From contig NZ_JAGPXT010000031.1 of assembly GCF_018070465.1 (NCBI RefSeq), positions 1 through 63,182 on the forward strand: a stretch of 63,182 nt of DNA, read 5' to 3'. This DNA comes from Micromonospora sp. C95 (lineage in GTDB: Bacteria > Actinomycetota > Actinomycetes > Mycobacteriales > Micromonosporaceae). How positions within the stretch are numbered: position 1 is the first letter of the stretch; every line of letters starts with the position of its first letter. Below the pieces are notes generated by a model. The model saw only the letters and a list, made by a program, of their open reading frames with translations, searched no databases and was not told the DNA's origin. Made by a program: the position numbers and the translations under genes. Below are positions 49,398 through 60,346 of the stretch, one piece after another.

Positions 49398-49946
49398 ATG
49401 CGAGGTCTGCGACAGTACGGAGGCGTCCAGCACGCCCTGTCGACCATCGCCCGACTGTTCGGGGCGTTCGTCCTGATCGCGGCGTTCGCTCTGGCCGGGC
49501 TGCTGCTCCTGCCCGGCACCGCACCCGCCAGAGCGGGTGAGAACACCTTCGTCGAGGTGACGCCCAACAGCGTCCAGGCCGGCTCCCGGGTGAGCATCCG
49601 GGCCAGCTGTGACAACGCCAACGATCGGCAGGCCGAGGTGACCTCGGACGCCTTCGACCGGGTCTTCCTCCGGCCGGACAACGGCTTCCTCACCGGCTCG
49701 GTCACCGTGCCGGGCAACAAGGCGGCCGGCGACTATCCGGTGCACCTGCGCTGTGACAACGACCGGACCGACAGCACCACGCTCACCGTGCTGAACATGG
49801 ACCAGCCCACCAAGGGGCCGGCGACCGGTGGCGGCGGGACCGCCGACCGGGGCACCGGCTCGATGCTGCTGCTGGGCGGCGTCGCCACGGTGACCGCAGC
49901 GGTGGTCTTCGGACTGCTGAGCAGCCGGCGCCGGGCCGGTTCCTGA
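49398..49946 (+). CDS. Secreted, C-terminally anchored protein
   Basis: 182 residues: an N-terminal signal sequence (LFGAFVLIAAFALAGLLLLP, cleavage likely after APARA), an all-beta domain with two Cys (ASCDN, LRCDN) that probably form a disulfide, a Gly/Thr linker, and a C-terminal membrane helix (MLLLGGVATVTAAVVFGLL) with RRRAGS tail. There is no LPxTG before the helix. ATG 49398 follows GGGAGG. It lies 12 nt before a sortase gene, so it is a possible sortase substrate or partner. Confidence 0.75.
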   Translation: MRGLRQYGGVQHALSTIARLFGAFVLIAAFALAGLLLLPGTAPARAGENTFVEVTPNSVQAGSRVSIRASCDNANDRQAEVTSDAFDRVFLRPDNGFLTGSVTVPGNKAAGDYPVHLRCDNDRTDSTTLTVLNMDQPTKGPATGGGGTADRGTGSMLLLGGVATVTAAVVFGLLSSRRRAGS

Positions 49947-49958
49947 CCGACCGTCGCC

Positions 49959-50795
49959 ATGGCCGGCTTCCGCGTACCCACGCCGGAACCGGGCCCCGGT
50001 GCACGCCGGACCACCACCGGTCGCGGCCGGCGAGGCTGGCGGCGGGTGGTCGCGGCGGGCGGCCGGCTGGTCCGGGTCGCCGCGCAGATGGGCTCGGCCA
50101 GCGTCGCCACGCCCGATCCCGCGGCGGCACCGCTACCGCCCCGGCGGCCTCGGGCCTGGGCGGCGGGGGCCAGACGCTCCGGTCACTCCGGTCCAGGACT
50201 ACCGGTGCTGGTCATCGGCTCGCTGATGCTGCTGATCATCGCGATGCTCGGCGTGGAGCGGCTGACCGGGCTGAGCGTGCTACCGGACCGGTTCATCGCC
50301 GGGCTCGCGCCGCCACCCAGGAAGGTCCCGCTGCTGGCGGCGAGCGAGCCGGTCGGCATCGAGATCAACAAGATCGACCTGGCGGCCCCGGTGCACAACG
50401 TGGGCATCGCGCCCGACGGCAGTATCGCCGCACCGCCGGCCGAGCGGGCCCAGGAGGCCGGCTGGTACGACCAGGGGCCCACCCCCGGCCAGTACGGCCC
50501 GGCCGTCATCGTGGGGCACGTGGACACCACCACCGGTCCGGCCGTCTTCCACCAGCTGCCCCAGTTGCGCGCCGGCGACCGGGTCGAGGTCGCCCGCTCG
50601 GACGGCTCGGTGGCGATCTTCGAGGTCGACCGGGTGGACCGGTTCGACAAGGAACAACTACCCACGGACGACGTCTTCGGTGACTTCAGCCGTCCGCAGC
50701 TTCGGTTGATCACCTGCGGCGGACGCTGGGTGGGTGGGGAGACGGGGTACGCGGACAACGTGGTGGTGTTCGCTTCGCTTGTCGAGGCTCGTTAG
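49959..50795 (+). CDS. Class F sortase
   Basis: 278 residues: basic N-terminal cytoplasmic region, one membrane helix (VLVIGSLMLLIIAMLG, near 85-100), then the sortase barrel with His in VIVGHVDTTTGPAVF (near 187), Cys in LRLITCGG (near 253) and Arg in GGRW. The TCGG and GHVD motifs fit class F, common in actinobacteria. It would transpeptidate a secreted protein to the cell wall. Probably cotranscribed with 49398. Confidence 0.88.
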   Translation: MAGFRVPTPEPGPGARRTTTGRGRRGWRRVVAAGGRLVRVAAQMGSASVATPDPAAAPLPPRRPRAWAAGARRSGHSGPGLPVLVIGSLMLLIIAMLGVERLTGLSVLPDRFIAGLAPPPRKVPLLAASEPVGIEINKIDLAAPVHNVGIAPDGSIAAPPAERAQEAGWYDQGPTPGQYGPAVIVGHVDTTTGPAVFHQLPQLRAGDRVEVARSDGSVAIFEVDRVDRFDKEQLPTDDVFGDFSRPQLRLITCGGRWVGGETGYADNVVVFASLVEAR

Positions 50796-50808
50796 GGCTT
50801 GCTGTGGG

Positions 50809-50880
50809 GGTTTTCGGGGAGCCCGACCCGCTCCGGGCGGTCAGGCTTGATCCCTGCGCGGGTCGGGCTCCCCGAAAACC
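50809..50880. repeat. Palindromic element, copy B
   Basis: 22-bp perfectly complementary arms (50809-50830 and 50859-50880) around the same 28-nt loop (50831-50858) as copies A and C. It begins 14 nt after the sortase stop. The remaining bases to 51077 contain no convincing gene. Confidence 0.85.
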
Positions 50881-51077
50881 TGTTCGGCGCACTCTCCGCG
50901 CGGAAGGGCGGCGGGTGTCGTCCGCAGAGGCGGATGGCGGGGAATCTGGCGGGCGGACTTCCGGCGGTGATCCGATCTTGGATCGGGAGTGCCCCGGGGA
51001 GGGCGTTTTGGGTCCACGAGTTCGGGCATCGCCTGGGCCGGCGCGCGGGCCGGACGGGGAGTCGACGCCGAGGGCTG

Positions 51078-51611
51078 TCAGGCGGCTTCGGGTTCGCGGA
51101 GGTCCAGCCAGTTGGCCCAGCGCGGGTCGGGGGCGCGGTGGCCGAGCACCCGCCAGGCGATCCCCTTCGGGGCGGTCGGCAGCGAGTGCAGTCGCCAGCC
51201 CAGCTCGGCCGGGGTCTTGTCGCCCTTGGTGTGGTTGCACCTGGCACAGGCGGCGACCACGTTCTCCCAGGCGTGCCGGCCGCCCCGGCTGCGGGGGAAG
51301 ACGTGGTCGATGGTTTCCGCCGGGCCTCGGCAGTAGGCGCAACGCCAACCGTCCCGGGCGAAGATCGCCCGGCGGGACAGGCCCACGTGGGTGCGGTAGG
51401 GCACCCGGACGAAACGGGTGAGCCGGACGACCGAGGGCACCGGCAGCGCGTTGCGGGCGCTGTGCAGGATGCCCTCACCGTCGGCGACACAAACCGCCTT
51501 GGCCGAGAGCACGAGAATCGCGGCACGACGTACCGACACGACACACAGCGGCTCGTAGGTGGCGTTGAGGACCAGCGCGCCGGAGCCCACCGTGGGTCGT
51601 ATGTCAGGCAT
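51078..51611 (-). CDS. HNH endonuclease domain protein (Rv2469c-like)
   Basis: 177 residues: VLNATYEPLCVVSVRRAAIL at the N-terminus, then an HNH domain with CAYC, ETIDHVFPRSRGG, ENVVAACARCNHTKGDKTP. The TYEPLCVVSVRRA form is the conserved actinobacterial HNH protein near glbO; its role is unknown. ATG 51611 has GGGAGGG upstream; the longer frame is unsupported. Confidence 0.88.
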   Translation of the reverse strand: MPDIRPTVGSGALVLNATYEPLCVVSVRRAAILVLSAKAVCVADGEGILHSARNALPVPSVVRLTRFVRVPYRTHVGLSRRAIFARDGWRCAYCRGPAETIDHVFPRSRGGRHAWENVVAACARCNHTKGDKTPAELGWRLHSLPTAPKGIAWRVLGHRAPDPRWANWLDLREPEAA

Positions 51612-51861
51612 CGCGTCACCCTCCCGGTCAAGCGGCTTACCACTCGCCACCGCCGACCGGCGTCGGGCACAGCCCCACACCACGTCGACGCCGGCCGGAT
51701 CACCGACGTCCGCTGCGCCAATAGTCCCTGATCGGAACCGGGAATGCACGTACTAATCCTGGGTAGCCCCGCGCCTTCCCCCGGCCGCGCTCGACCGGCC
51801 GGGCGGCGCCGGACGGTGGGTCGACGGCGGACCTGCCGACCGGTTGGGGTACGAACACAGG

Positions 51862-52914
51862 GTGACCGTCAGCAGCCTCAGCCCCACCCCCGCCCCGTCC
51901 AGCCCGGAGCCGGTCGAGACGCCCAGCCCGGAGTGCCTGGACGAGGCGCTGTGCAAGATCGTCTGGAACTGGACCGACTCGGTGTGGTTCGCCGAGGGCA
52001 GCTTCTGGATCCTCGTCAAGCCACTGCGGATCATCATGATCCTGCTGCTGGCGTTGGCCGCCCGGTGGCTGGTGCACCGCACCATCCGTCGGCTCGTCCG
52101 CAGCACCAGCGACGCCGGTGTGCCGACCATGCTCCGCCCACTGCGCGAGCGCATCCCGACCGCCGCCAACGAGCCCGGCGAGTTCGTCCCGGAGCGTCGC
52201 CGGCAGCGCGCCGAGGCGATCGGCTCGGTGCTACGGAGCCTGAGCACCGCGTTCATCTTCGGCATCGCCCTGCTGATGGTGCTCAAGGAGTTCAGCTTCG
52301 ACCTGGCACCGCTGCTGGCCAGCGCGGGCATTGCCGGCGTCGCGCTCGGCTTCGGCGCGCAGAGTCTGGTCAAGGACCTGATCGCGGGGCTGTTCATGCT
52401 GATCGAGGATCAGTACGGGGTGGGCGACAACGTCGATCTCGGCGAGGCGACCGGCGTGGTCGAGGCGGTCGGACTTCGGGTCACCACAGTCCGGGACGCA
52501 CGGGGGGTGCTCTGGTACATCCGCAACGGTGAGATCGTGCGGGTGGGCAACAAGAGCCAGGGGTGGGCGCTGGTGGTGGTCGACCTGCCCATCGGTTTCG
52601 CCAGCACCGAGGAGGCGACGGCCGTGCTGCGTACCGCCGCCGCGTCGCTCGCGGTGGACCCGGAGCTGGCCAGTTCGATCGTCGAGCCGCCGGAGGTGCT
52701 CGGCGTCGAGCAGGTCACGGTGGAGGGCACGGTGATGCGCACGGTGGTGAAGACGACCGCCGACGGTCAGTTCAGCGTCGGCCGGGAGCTGCGTCGCCGA
52801 CTGGCTGAGGCGCTGGAGAACTCGGGTATCACGGCGAGGATCGCGGCGGGCCGCCTCTACCCCGGCATACCTACTCGACCGGACGCCGAGACCGGTCAAG
52901 GCGGCGCCACCTGA
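51862..52914 (+). CDS. Small-conductance mechanosensitive channel (MscS family)
   Basis: 350 residues: helices near 55-72 and 125-145, then the pore helix SAGIAGVALGFGAQSLVKDL, the beta domain (DNVDLGEATGVVEAVGLRVT, IRNGEIVRVGNKSQGW) and C-terminal alpha/beta domain. It opens upon membrane tension to release solutes. GTG 51862 is used; TTG 51844 is an alternative. Confidence 0.9.
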   Translation: MTVSSLSPTPAPSSPEPVETPSPECLDEALCKIVWNWTDSVWFAEGSFWILVKPLRIIMILLLALAARWLVHRTIRRLVRSTSDAGVPTMLRPLRERIPTAANEPGEFVPERRRQRAEAIGSVLRSLSTAFIFGIALLMVLKEFSFDLAPLLASAGIAGVALGFGAQSLVKDLIAGLFMLIEDQYGVGDNVDLGEATGVVEAVGLRVTTVRDARGVLWYIRNGEIVRVGNKSQGWALVVVDLPIGFASTEEATAVLRTAAASLAVDPELASSIVEPPEVLGVEQVTVEGTVMRTVVKTTADGQFSVGRELRRRLAEALENSGITARIAAGRLYPGIPTRPDAETGQGGAT

Positions 52915-53137
52915 GCCGACCGGCGGGGGTCGCGACTGAGCGGCCCCCTCGGGTATCGTCCGTTCGTTCAGTCGGAGATGCGACCAACCAACCGTTCGCC
53001 CTAGCCAGTTGTCAGACGATCGGGCAGAATCCGGTGCACGCGCTTACCGAGCGGTGTCACGTCCTCGCTGATCTGCAGACCTGACGATGGTCCCGGGCCG
53101 CCATCACGAGTGGCCAGACACCGGGACGATGGAGGCG

Positions 53138-54538
53138 ATGGTGTCCGACGAGCGACCTTCTCCGGAAGGGCCGGCCACCTTCCGGGAGGTTTTCGCCCAG
53201 CGTGAGTATCGGGCCGTCTTCGCGGCCAGCACGCTGACCTGGGTCGGTGACTACGTCGCCCGGGCGGCAGTCACCCTTCTGGTCTATCGGGAAACCGAGT
53301 CCGTGGCGTTGTCGGCGGCCGCCTTCGCGGTCTCCTACCTACCCTGGCTGGTTGGCGGCCCGTTGTTGGCCACGATCGCCGAGCGGCACCGGTTCCGTCA
53401 GGTGATGGTGGTCTGCGACCTCGTCCGGATGGCGCTGATGCTGCTCGTCGCCGTCCCGGGGATGCCGGTACCGGTGATCCTTGCGCTACTGTTCGCGACC
53501 ACGCTGGCGAATCCACCCAGTCAGGCCGCGCGCTCGGCGCTGCTGCCGTTGATCCTGCCCGGCGACCGACTCGTCGTCGGGCTGTCCGTCAACGCCAGCG
53601 TGGGGCAGGCCGCCCAGGTGGTCGGCTACCTGCTCGGCGCTGCCGTCGCGACGTTCAGCCCCACCGCCGCACTGCTGATGAACGCGAGTGCGTTCGCGCT
53701 GTCGGCCGTGCTCGTCCGACTCGGAGTGCGCGACCGGCCACCGGCGATGACCAGCGCCCATCGCAGTCACCTGATCCGGGAGACCGCCGCCGGCTTCCAG
53801 ATGGTCTTCCGGACACCGGTGCTGCGGGCGATCGCCGTCCTGGTCTTCAGCGCCATGCTCTTCTCCATCGTTCCCGAAGGGCTGGCCGCCGCCTGGGCCA
53901 ACGAACACGCCGGCGAGAGCATGGACCCGGGGCTGGCGCAGGCGGTGATCATGGCCGCCACTCCGACCGGCTTCATCCTCGGCGGACTGATCATCAGCCG
54001 TGCCGTCGCACCGGCCCGCCGGCTGCTCCTGCTCCGGCCGTTGGCCGTGATCGCCCCACTAGCACTGGTGCCCGCGCTGTTGGATCCGCCGCCGGTGGTG
54101 GTGGCGCTGCTCGCCGCGGTCTGCGGATTCGCGGTCGCCGGGCTGATTCCGACGGCCAACGGACTTTTCGTCCAGGCCCTCCCGGACGGTTTCCGGGCCC
54201 GGGCGTTCGGTGTCATGGCGACCGGAATGCAGGTCATCCAGGGCGCGGCCGTTCTGGTCACCGGGTTGCTCGCCGAGCGGTTTCCGATCCCGCTCGTGGT
54301 GGGGGTGTGGAGCATCGCCGGGGTGTTGTTGATGTCGCTCGTCGTCCTGCGCTGGCCCGACCAGCAGACGGTGACCGCCTCCGTCGACGCCGCCCGAGCC
54401 GCCTCCGCCGCCGCGAGCACCGAGGCCACCGCGAGCACCGAGGCCACCGCCCCTGCCGGATCGTCGGGGGGCACCTCTGCCGAGGATCCCGGTCCCGGGC
54501 ACGTGGGTCCGGGGCGGCCCCGGCACGCGGTGAGCTGA
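53138..54538 (+). CDS. Major facilitator superfamily transporter
   Basis: 466 residues with 10-12 membrane helices and the MFS cytoplasmic-loop region near ERHRFRQVMVVCDLVRM. It resembles the MFS_3 or NarK-like multidrug exporters. The C-terminal tail (AASAAASTEATASTEATAPA) is disordered. Start near 53138; the adjacent GTG 53141 has a better distance to GGAGG. Substrate unknown. Confidence 0.85.
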   Translation: MVSDERPSPEGPATFREVFAQREYRAVFAASTLTWVGDYVARAAVTLLVYRETESVALSAAAFAVSYLPWLVGGPLLATIAERHRFRQVMVVCDLVRMALMLLVAVPGMPVPVILALLFATTLANPPSQAARSALLPLILPGDRLVVGLSVNASVGQAAQVVGYLLGAAVATFSPTAALLMNASAFALSAVLVRLGVRDRPPAMTSAHRSHLIRETAAGFQMVFRTPVLRAIAVLVFSAMLFSIVPEGLAAAWANEHAGESMDPGLAQAVIMAATPTGFILGGLIISRAVAPARRLLLLRPLAVIAPLALVPALLDPPPVVVALLAAVCGFAVAGLIPTANGLFVQALPDGFRARAFGVMATGMQVIQGAAVLVTGLLAERFPIPLVVGVWSIAGVLLMSLVVLRWPDQQTVTASVDAARAASAAASTEATASTEATAPAGSSGGTSAEDPGPGHVGPGRPRHAVS

Positions 54539-54601
54539 GCCACCCTCGTTCACCCGGTGCCGGCCGGGCGGGCGCCGGGGCGGGCCTGGCAGGATGGAAC
54601 G

Positions 54602-55030
54602 GTGAATCCCGCAGGTGAGTCCGAAGGCCACGGCGAGGCGGTCACGTTCTTCGACGCCGTCGGCGGTGAGCCCACGTTCCGCAGGCTGGTCGAGGAGTTC
54701 TACGCCGGCATCGCCGCCGATCCGCTGTTGCGCCCGATGTATCCGGAGGAGGATCTGGGCCCGGCGGCCGACCGGATGCGGCTGTTTCTCATGCAGTACT
54801 GGGGCGGCCCGAACACCTACTCGGCACAGCGTGGCCATCCCCGACTGCGGATGCGCCACGCCCCGTTCCGGATCGGCGCGGCGGAACGCGACGCCTGGCT
54901 AGGTCACATGCGGCGGGCGGTGGACAGCCTCGACCTGCCTCCCGCGCTCGCCACCGAACTGTGGGACTACCTCGAGCGGGCGGCGTACTTCATGGTGAAC
55001 GACATGACGGACCCGGCGGCACACGGCTGA
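54602..55030 (+). CDS. glbO: Truncated haemoglobin, group II (GlbO type)
   Basis: 142 residues: FFDAVGGEPTFRRLVEEFYA, PMYPEEDLGPAADRMRLFLM, QYWGGPNTYS, and RMRHAPFRIGAAERDAWLGH with the proximal His in RHAPF, and Trp in ELWDYL. It binds oxygen and may work in respiration or stress. In M. tuberculosis glbO also follows an HNH gene. GTG start. Confidence 0.93.
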   Translation: MNPAGESEGHGEAVTFFDAVGGEPTFRRLVEEFYAGIAADPLLRPMYPEEDLGPAADRMRLFLMQYWGGPNTYSAQRGHPRLRMRHAPFRIGAAERDAWLGHMRRAVDSLDLPPALATELWDYLERAAYFMVNDMTDPAAHG

Positions 55031-55075
55031 CCGGCGCCGCCCCGCCCCCTGACGGAGCGGATGCCGTCGCCCAGG

Positions 55076-55594
55076 TCAGAGCAGGGCGCCCTCGTCGTGC
55101 AGCCAGTCGACGAAGCTGGTGGCCACGGCGGCACCGCAGTCGAGCAACTCGACCAGGAGCGCGTCGTGGGCACCTGCCGCGAGCGGAACCTGCAACTCGG
55201 CGTAGATCGGCAACTGACCACGTTCGGTGGGGTCCCCCACGTACGCCTTGCAGAAGCGTCGAGTGTGGTTCCACTCGTTGACCACCCGGTAGGCCCGGTC
55301 CGCCCAGTCCGGCGGCACCGTCGCGTGTGGCCGGGCCCGCAGCACGAGGATCTCGTCCTCCGGCCCCTCCAGGGTGACCAGCACCGCGTGCCGCTCCCAC
55401 ATGGCCAGCAGGTTGCCGTCTCCGTCGGCCAGGTAACGCACGTCGAGCAGGTCGAGCGCGTCACAGATCCGGCGCAGGGTTACCTGTTCGACGGTGGCTG
55501 GCATGTCGGCGATCAACGGACGCTCCGCAGCCGGACAGTCGTCGCCCGGTTGGCGGGGCGCCGGCGGGCCGACCCGGACCGCACCTTCCACCAT
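55076..55594 (-). CDS. YbjN-like (type III chaperone-fold) domain protein
   Basis: 172 residues. VTLRRICDALDLLDVRYLAD, LVTLEGPEDEILVLRARP and YRVVNEWNHTRRFCKAYVGD resemble the YbjN family, whose members act as chaperones or regulators. I start at ATG 55594 (MVEGAVRVG); ATG 55504 (MPATVEQVTL) would retain the domain and is possible. Convergent with glbO. Confidence 0.7.
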   Translation of the reverse strand: MVEGAVRVGPPAPRQPGDDCPAAERPLIADMPATVEQVTLRRICDALDLLDVRYLADGDGNLLAMWERHAVLVTLEGPEDEILVLRARPHATVPPDWADRAYRVVNEWNHTRRFCKAYVGDPTERGQLPIYAELQVPLAAGAHDALLVELLDCGAAVATSFVDWLHDEGALL

Positions 55595-55790
55595 GATCCT
55601 GCTTCGAGTTTCCGGGTCGCCGCCACTGGCGGGACCTGGACGCCATGACCACCACGGCATCGCTCGCGCACCTCACTCCCCAGCGGATCCGGTCGCCTAC
55701 AGTGGGTGGATCCGAGGATGGACGGTACCCGGACAGCCGGAACGAAGCACCCCCCCAACGGCAGCACCAAACCGGAAGGATGAGCAGAGG

Positions 55791-56471
55791 TCATCCTTTC
55801 GCATGAGCCATGGATGGCCGTACGACAAGATCCGTGGCCTTCTGCGACCAGATGGCTCCGTACGGTCCCACCAATCCGACCCATCGGCCAGCCGCGCGTA
55901 CCTGCACGCCGTCAGCGTCCGACGAATCCCCCGACGCGGCGAGGAAACCCATGCGAACCAGACCCTGCACCATCCGCTGAGTCACCTCCACCGGACGGTC
56001 AGGCTCGTCGTCGGGGGTGACCACCACCGCCACGTGGTCCAGCAGGGCGTCGCGGAGCACCCGCTGCCCCACCGCCCGACCACCGACACCGTGCTCGGCC
56101 GCCGCGCGCAGGGTGCCCGCCGCCGCCTCGGCCAGCCGGCGCAGTTCCCCGCCCGGCAGCGTCTCGACCCGCCGACTGACGGCCGGCGGCAGGGCCCACC
56201 GCCACTGCGCGTCGCAGCGGGCCGGCAGGTCCGCGCCGCCGGCCGCGAGTTCGGCGAGCAACTGCCCGGCAGCGACGGTCACGTCACCCGGGCCCGCACC
56301 GGCCACCGTACGCACCGCCAGCACCTCCCACGGCAGCCGCGCCCAGAGGGCGGTACGCGCGCCGACAGCGGCCGGCCTGAGCCGAACGAGGGCGGCGCGC
56401 TCCAACCGGACGAGCCGGGCCAGGAACGCCCCCGCGTCGGCGCGGTCGACGATGCCGTGTCCGGCGCTCAT
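55791..56471 (-). CDS. Conserved actinobacterial protein (Rv2474c-like)
   Basis: 226 residues, Ala/Arg/Leu-rich and mostly helical. No catalytic motif is recognised. It is encoded directly downstream of, and overlapping by 4 bp, a 4HBT thioesterase gene; the same pair (Rv2474c-Rv2475c, by position) occurs in mycobacteria. ATG start. Confidence 0.7.
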   Translation of the reverse strand: MSAGHGIVDRADAGAFLARLVRLERAALVRLRPAAVGARTALWARLPWEVLAVRTVAGAGPGDVTVAAGQLLAELAAGGADLPARCDAQWRWALPPAVSRRVETLPGGELRRLAEAAAGTLRAAAEHGVGGRAVGQRVLRDALLDHVAVVVTPDDEPDRPVEVTQRMVQGLVRMGFLAASGDSSDADGVQVRAAGRWVGLVGPYGAIWSQKATDLVVRPSMAHAKG

Positions 56472-56911
56472 GGCGCCGCCTGCGACACGTGGCCGAGCAG
56501 GAACGTGCGCTCCGGCTCACTCAGCCGCCGGGGCACCTGCCGGACCAGGTCGAACGGCACCAGCACCGAACGGGCCCGACTGATGAGCAGCTCGCCGTCG
56601 TACATCTCGTAACCGACGGTGAAGGAGGCGGCCCGCAACTGCTCCACCCACAGCTCGATCCGCACGGTGGGCGCGGTCTCGACGGTGGCCCGGTCGAGGG
56701 CGTAGTCCACCGGCCGCAGGTAGTCGACCTCGTGCCGGCGGATCACCACGCCCTCGGCGAACGAGTCCACCCCGTGCGCCCGGGCACCGACGAACATCAA
56801 CGCCACCCGGGCCTCCTCGTAGAGGGTGAGGAAGCGGGCGTTGTTGACGTGGCCGTACGCGTCCAGGTCGGACCAGCGCAGGGTGCAGTGGTAGACGAAC
56901 CGGTCAGCCAC
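56468..56911 (-). CDS. Acyl-CoA thioesterase, 4HBT hotdog fold
   Basis: 147 residues: LRWSDLDAYGHVNNARFLTL carries the catalytic Asp of the 4-hydroxybenzoyl-CoA thioesterase family, followed by VIRRHEVDYLRPVDYALDRA. It hydrolyses an acyl-CoA thioester; the acyl group is unknown. It overlaps its downstream neighbour and lies 15 nt after the ABC-F gene. Confidence 0.88.
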   Translation of the reverse strand: MADRFVYHCTLRWSDLDAYGHVNNARFLTLYEEARVALMFVGARAHGVDSFAEGVVIRRHEVDYLRPVDYALDRATVETAPTVRIELWVEQLRAASFTVGYEMYDGELLISRARSVLVPFDLVRQVPRRLSEPERTFLLGHVSQAAP

Positions 56912-56926
56912 GACGGACCCACCCGG

Positions 56927-58603
<1,677 letters not shown>

Positions 58604-58945
58604 GGTGCGGGCTCCTCCGTCGCTTTCGATCGCCGATTTCGCGTGCCACGGGCGCGGGCCAGGGCCGCCGTCCATCGCCGTCGGCCGACAGCCGGCCGCG
58701 CGCACGCCATTGTCAATCCTGACAGGTACGCCGGACCGCGCCCACATCGCCCCGCCAGACGGTGTCCAACGGGTCAGGCCAGTGCCCCGACCGCCGACCG
58801 GGAGAGCTCACCTGTAAACATGATCACGTCCTGGGTTCGCCGAGTTCGGGACGGGTAGGTGAGTCCGGCACAGGGGAACAGACGCCGCAGCTACGCTCAG
58901 TACGCTCATCGCGGTGGACCCGTCAGCACCCGGAGGTGGCCGATC
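58604..58945. other. 342-bp divergent intergenic region, ettA to otsA
   Basis: It must contain promoters for ettA (-) and otsA (+). Both frames reach into this region, but the sequence there is low in protein character. No operator or riboswitch is seen. Confidence 0.5.
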
Positions 58946-60346
58946 GTGACCGTCCGTAGCTCCTTTGTCGTAGTGGCGAACCGACTGCCGGTCGACGAGG
59001 TGAGCACACCCGAGGGACGGCAGTGGCGACGCAGCCCCGGCGGGCTGGTCACCGCGCTGCACCCCGTTCTCGCCGAGCACCAGGGCACCTGGGTCGGCTG
59101 GGCAGGCGGCACCGGCGCGGCCCCCGAGCCGTTCGACCTGGAGGGCATCCGGCTGCATCCGGTGCCACTGAGCGCCGAGGAGCTGGAGCGCTACTACGAG
59201 GGGCAGTCCAACGCGACGATCTGGCCGCTCTACCACGACGCCGTCGAGACGCCCGCCTACAAGCGCCGCTGGCGTGAGGCGTACCGCCTGGTCAACGCCC
59301 GGTTCGCGGAGGCCGCGGCGGAGGTCGCCGCCGAGGGGGCCACGGTCTGGGTCCAGGACTACCAGCTCCAACTGGTGCCGGCGATGCTCCGGGAGCTGCG
59401 CCCCGACCTGCGGATCGGCTTCTTCCTGCACATCCCGTTCCCGCCGATCGAGCTGTTCATGCAGATGCCGTTCCGCGCCGAGATCCTGCGTGGCCTGCTC
59501 GGCGCCGACCTGGTCGGTTTCCAGCAGCGGCTCGCCGCGCAGAACTTCGTCCGGCTGGCCCGGCACCTGCTGGGGCTGCGGTACGAGGGCCAGATGATCC
59601 AGGTGGACGGCCGTCAGGTCAAGGCCGGCGCGTTCCCCATCTCGATCGACACACAGGAGATGGAGCGGTTGGCCGCCGACCCGGCGATCCAGGCGCGGGC
59701 CAAGGAGATCCGCGAGGAGCTGGGCAATCCCAAGACGATCATCCTCGGCGTCGACCGCCTCGACTACACCAAGGGCATCGAACTGCGCCTCAAGGCGTTC
59801 CGCGAGTTGCTGGCTGACGGAAAGTTGACAGTGCCCGACGCGGTTATGGTGCAGGTCGCCACGCCGAGCCGCGAACGGGTGGAGCACTACCAGGCACTTC
59901 GCGTCAAGGTTGAGCGCGAGGTTGGTCGGATTAATGGCGAATTCGGCCGGGTTGGCGTGCCGGCGGTGCATTATCTGCATCAGTCGTACAGTCGGACCGA
60001 ACTGGCTGCGATGTACGCCGCCGCCGACGTGATGATGGTCACTCCGCTGCGAGACGGAATGAACCTGGTGGCCAAGGAGTACGTGGCATCAAGGGCGGAC
60101 CACGGGGGCGCACTCGTACTCAGTGAGTTCGCCGGCGCGGCCACCGAGCTGCGTCAGGCGTTCCTGTGCAACCCGCACGACCCCGACGCGGTCAAGGACG
60201 CTCTGCTACGGGCCGTGCATGTGGAGAAGCCGGAGGCTCGTCGCCGTATGCGGACAATGCAACGCCATCTGCGCACCCACGACGTGGGGCACTGGGCGAA
60301 GTCCTTCCTCACCGAACTTGGTGTGCCCGACATGGAGGCAGCGTGA
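58946..60346 (+). CDS. otsA: Trehalose-6-phosphate synthase
   Basis: 466 residues, GT20: VVVANRLPVDEV, WPLYHD, WVQDYQLQLVPAML, FFLHIPFPPIELF, GVDRLDYTKGIELRLKAF, and TPLRDGMNLVAKEYVA plus LSEFAGAA. It joins UDP- or GDP-glucose and glucose 6-phosphate. GTG 58946 has GGAGG nine bases upstream; the earlier frame is open but unsupported. It overlaps the next gene in GTGA. Confidence 0.95.
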   Translation: MTVRSSFVVVANRLPVDEVSTPEGRQWRRSPGGLVTALHPVLAEHQGTWVGWAGGTGAAPEPFDLEGIRLHPVPLSAEELERYYEGQSNATIWPLYHDAVETPAYKRRWREAYRLVNARFAEAAAEVAAEGATVWVQDYQLQLVPAMLRELRPDLRIGFFLHIPFPPIELFMQMPFRAEILRGLLGADLVGFQQRLAAQNFVRLARHLLGLRYEGQMIQVDGRQVKAGAFPISIDTQEMERLAADPAIQARAKEIREELGNPKTIILGVDRLDYTKGIELRLKAFRELLADGKLTVPDAVMVQVATPSRERVEHYQALRVKVEREVGRINGEFGRVGVPAVHYLHQSYSRTELAAMYAAADVMMVTPLRDGMNLVAKEYVASRADHGGALVLSEFAGAATELRQAFLCNPHDPDAVKDALLRAVHVEKPEARRRMRTMQRHLRTHDVGHWAKSFLTELGVPDMEAA

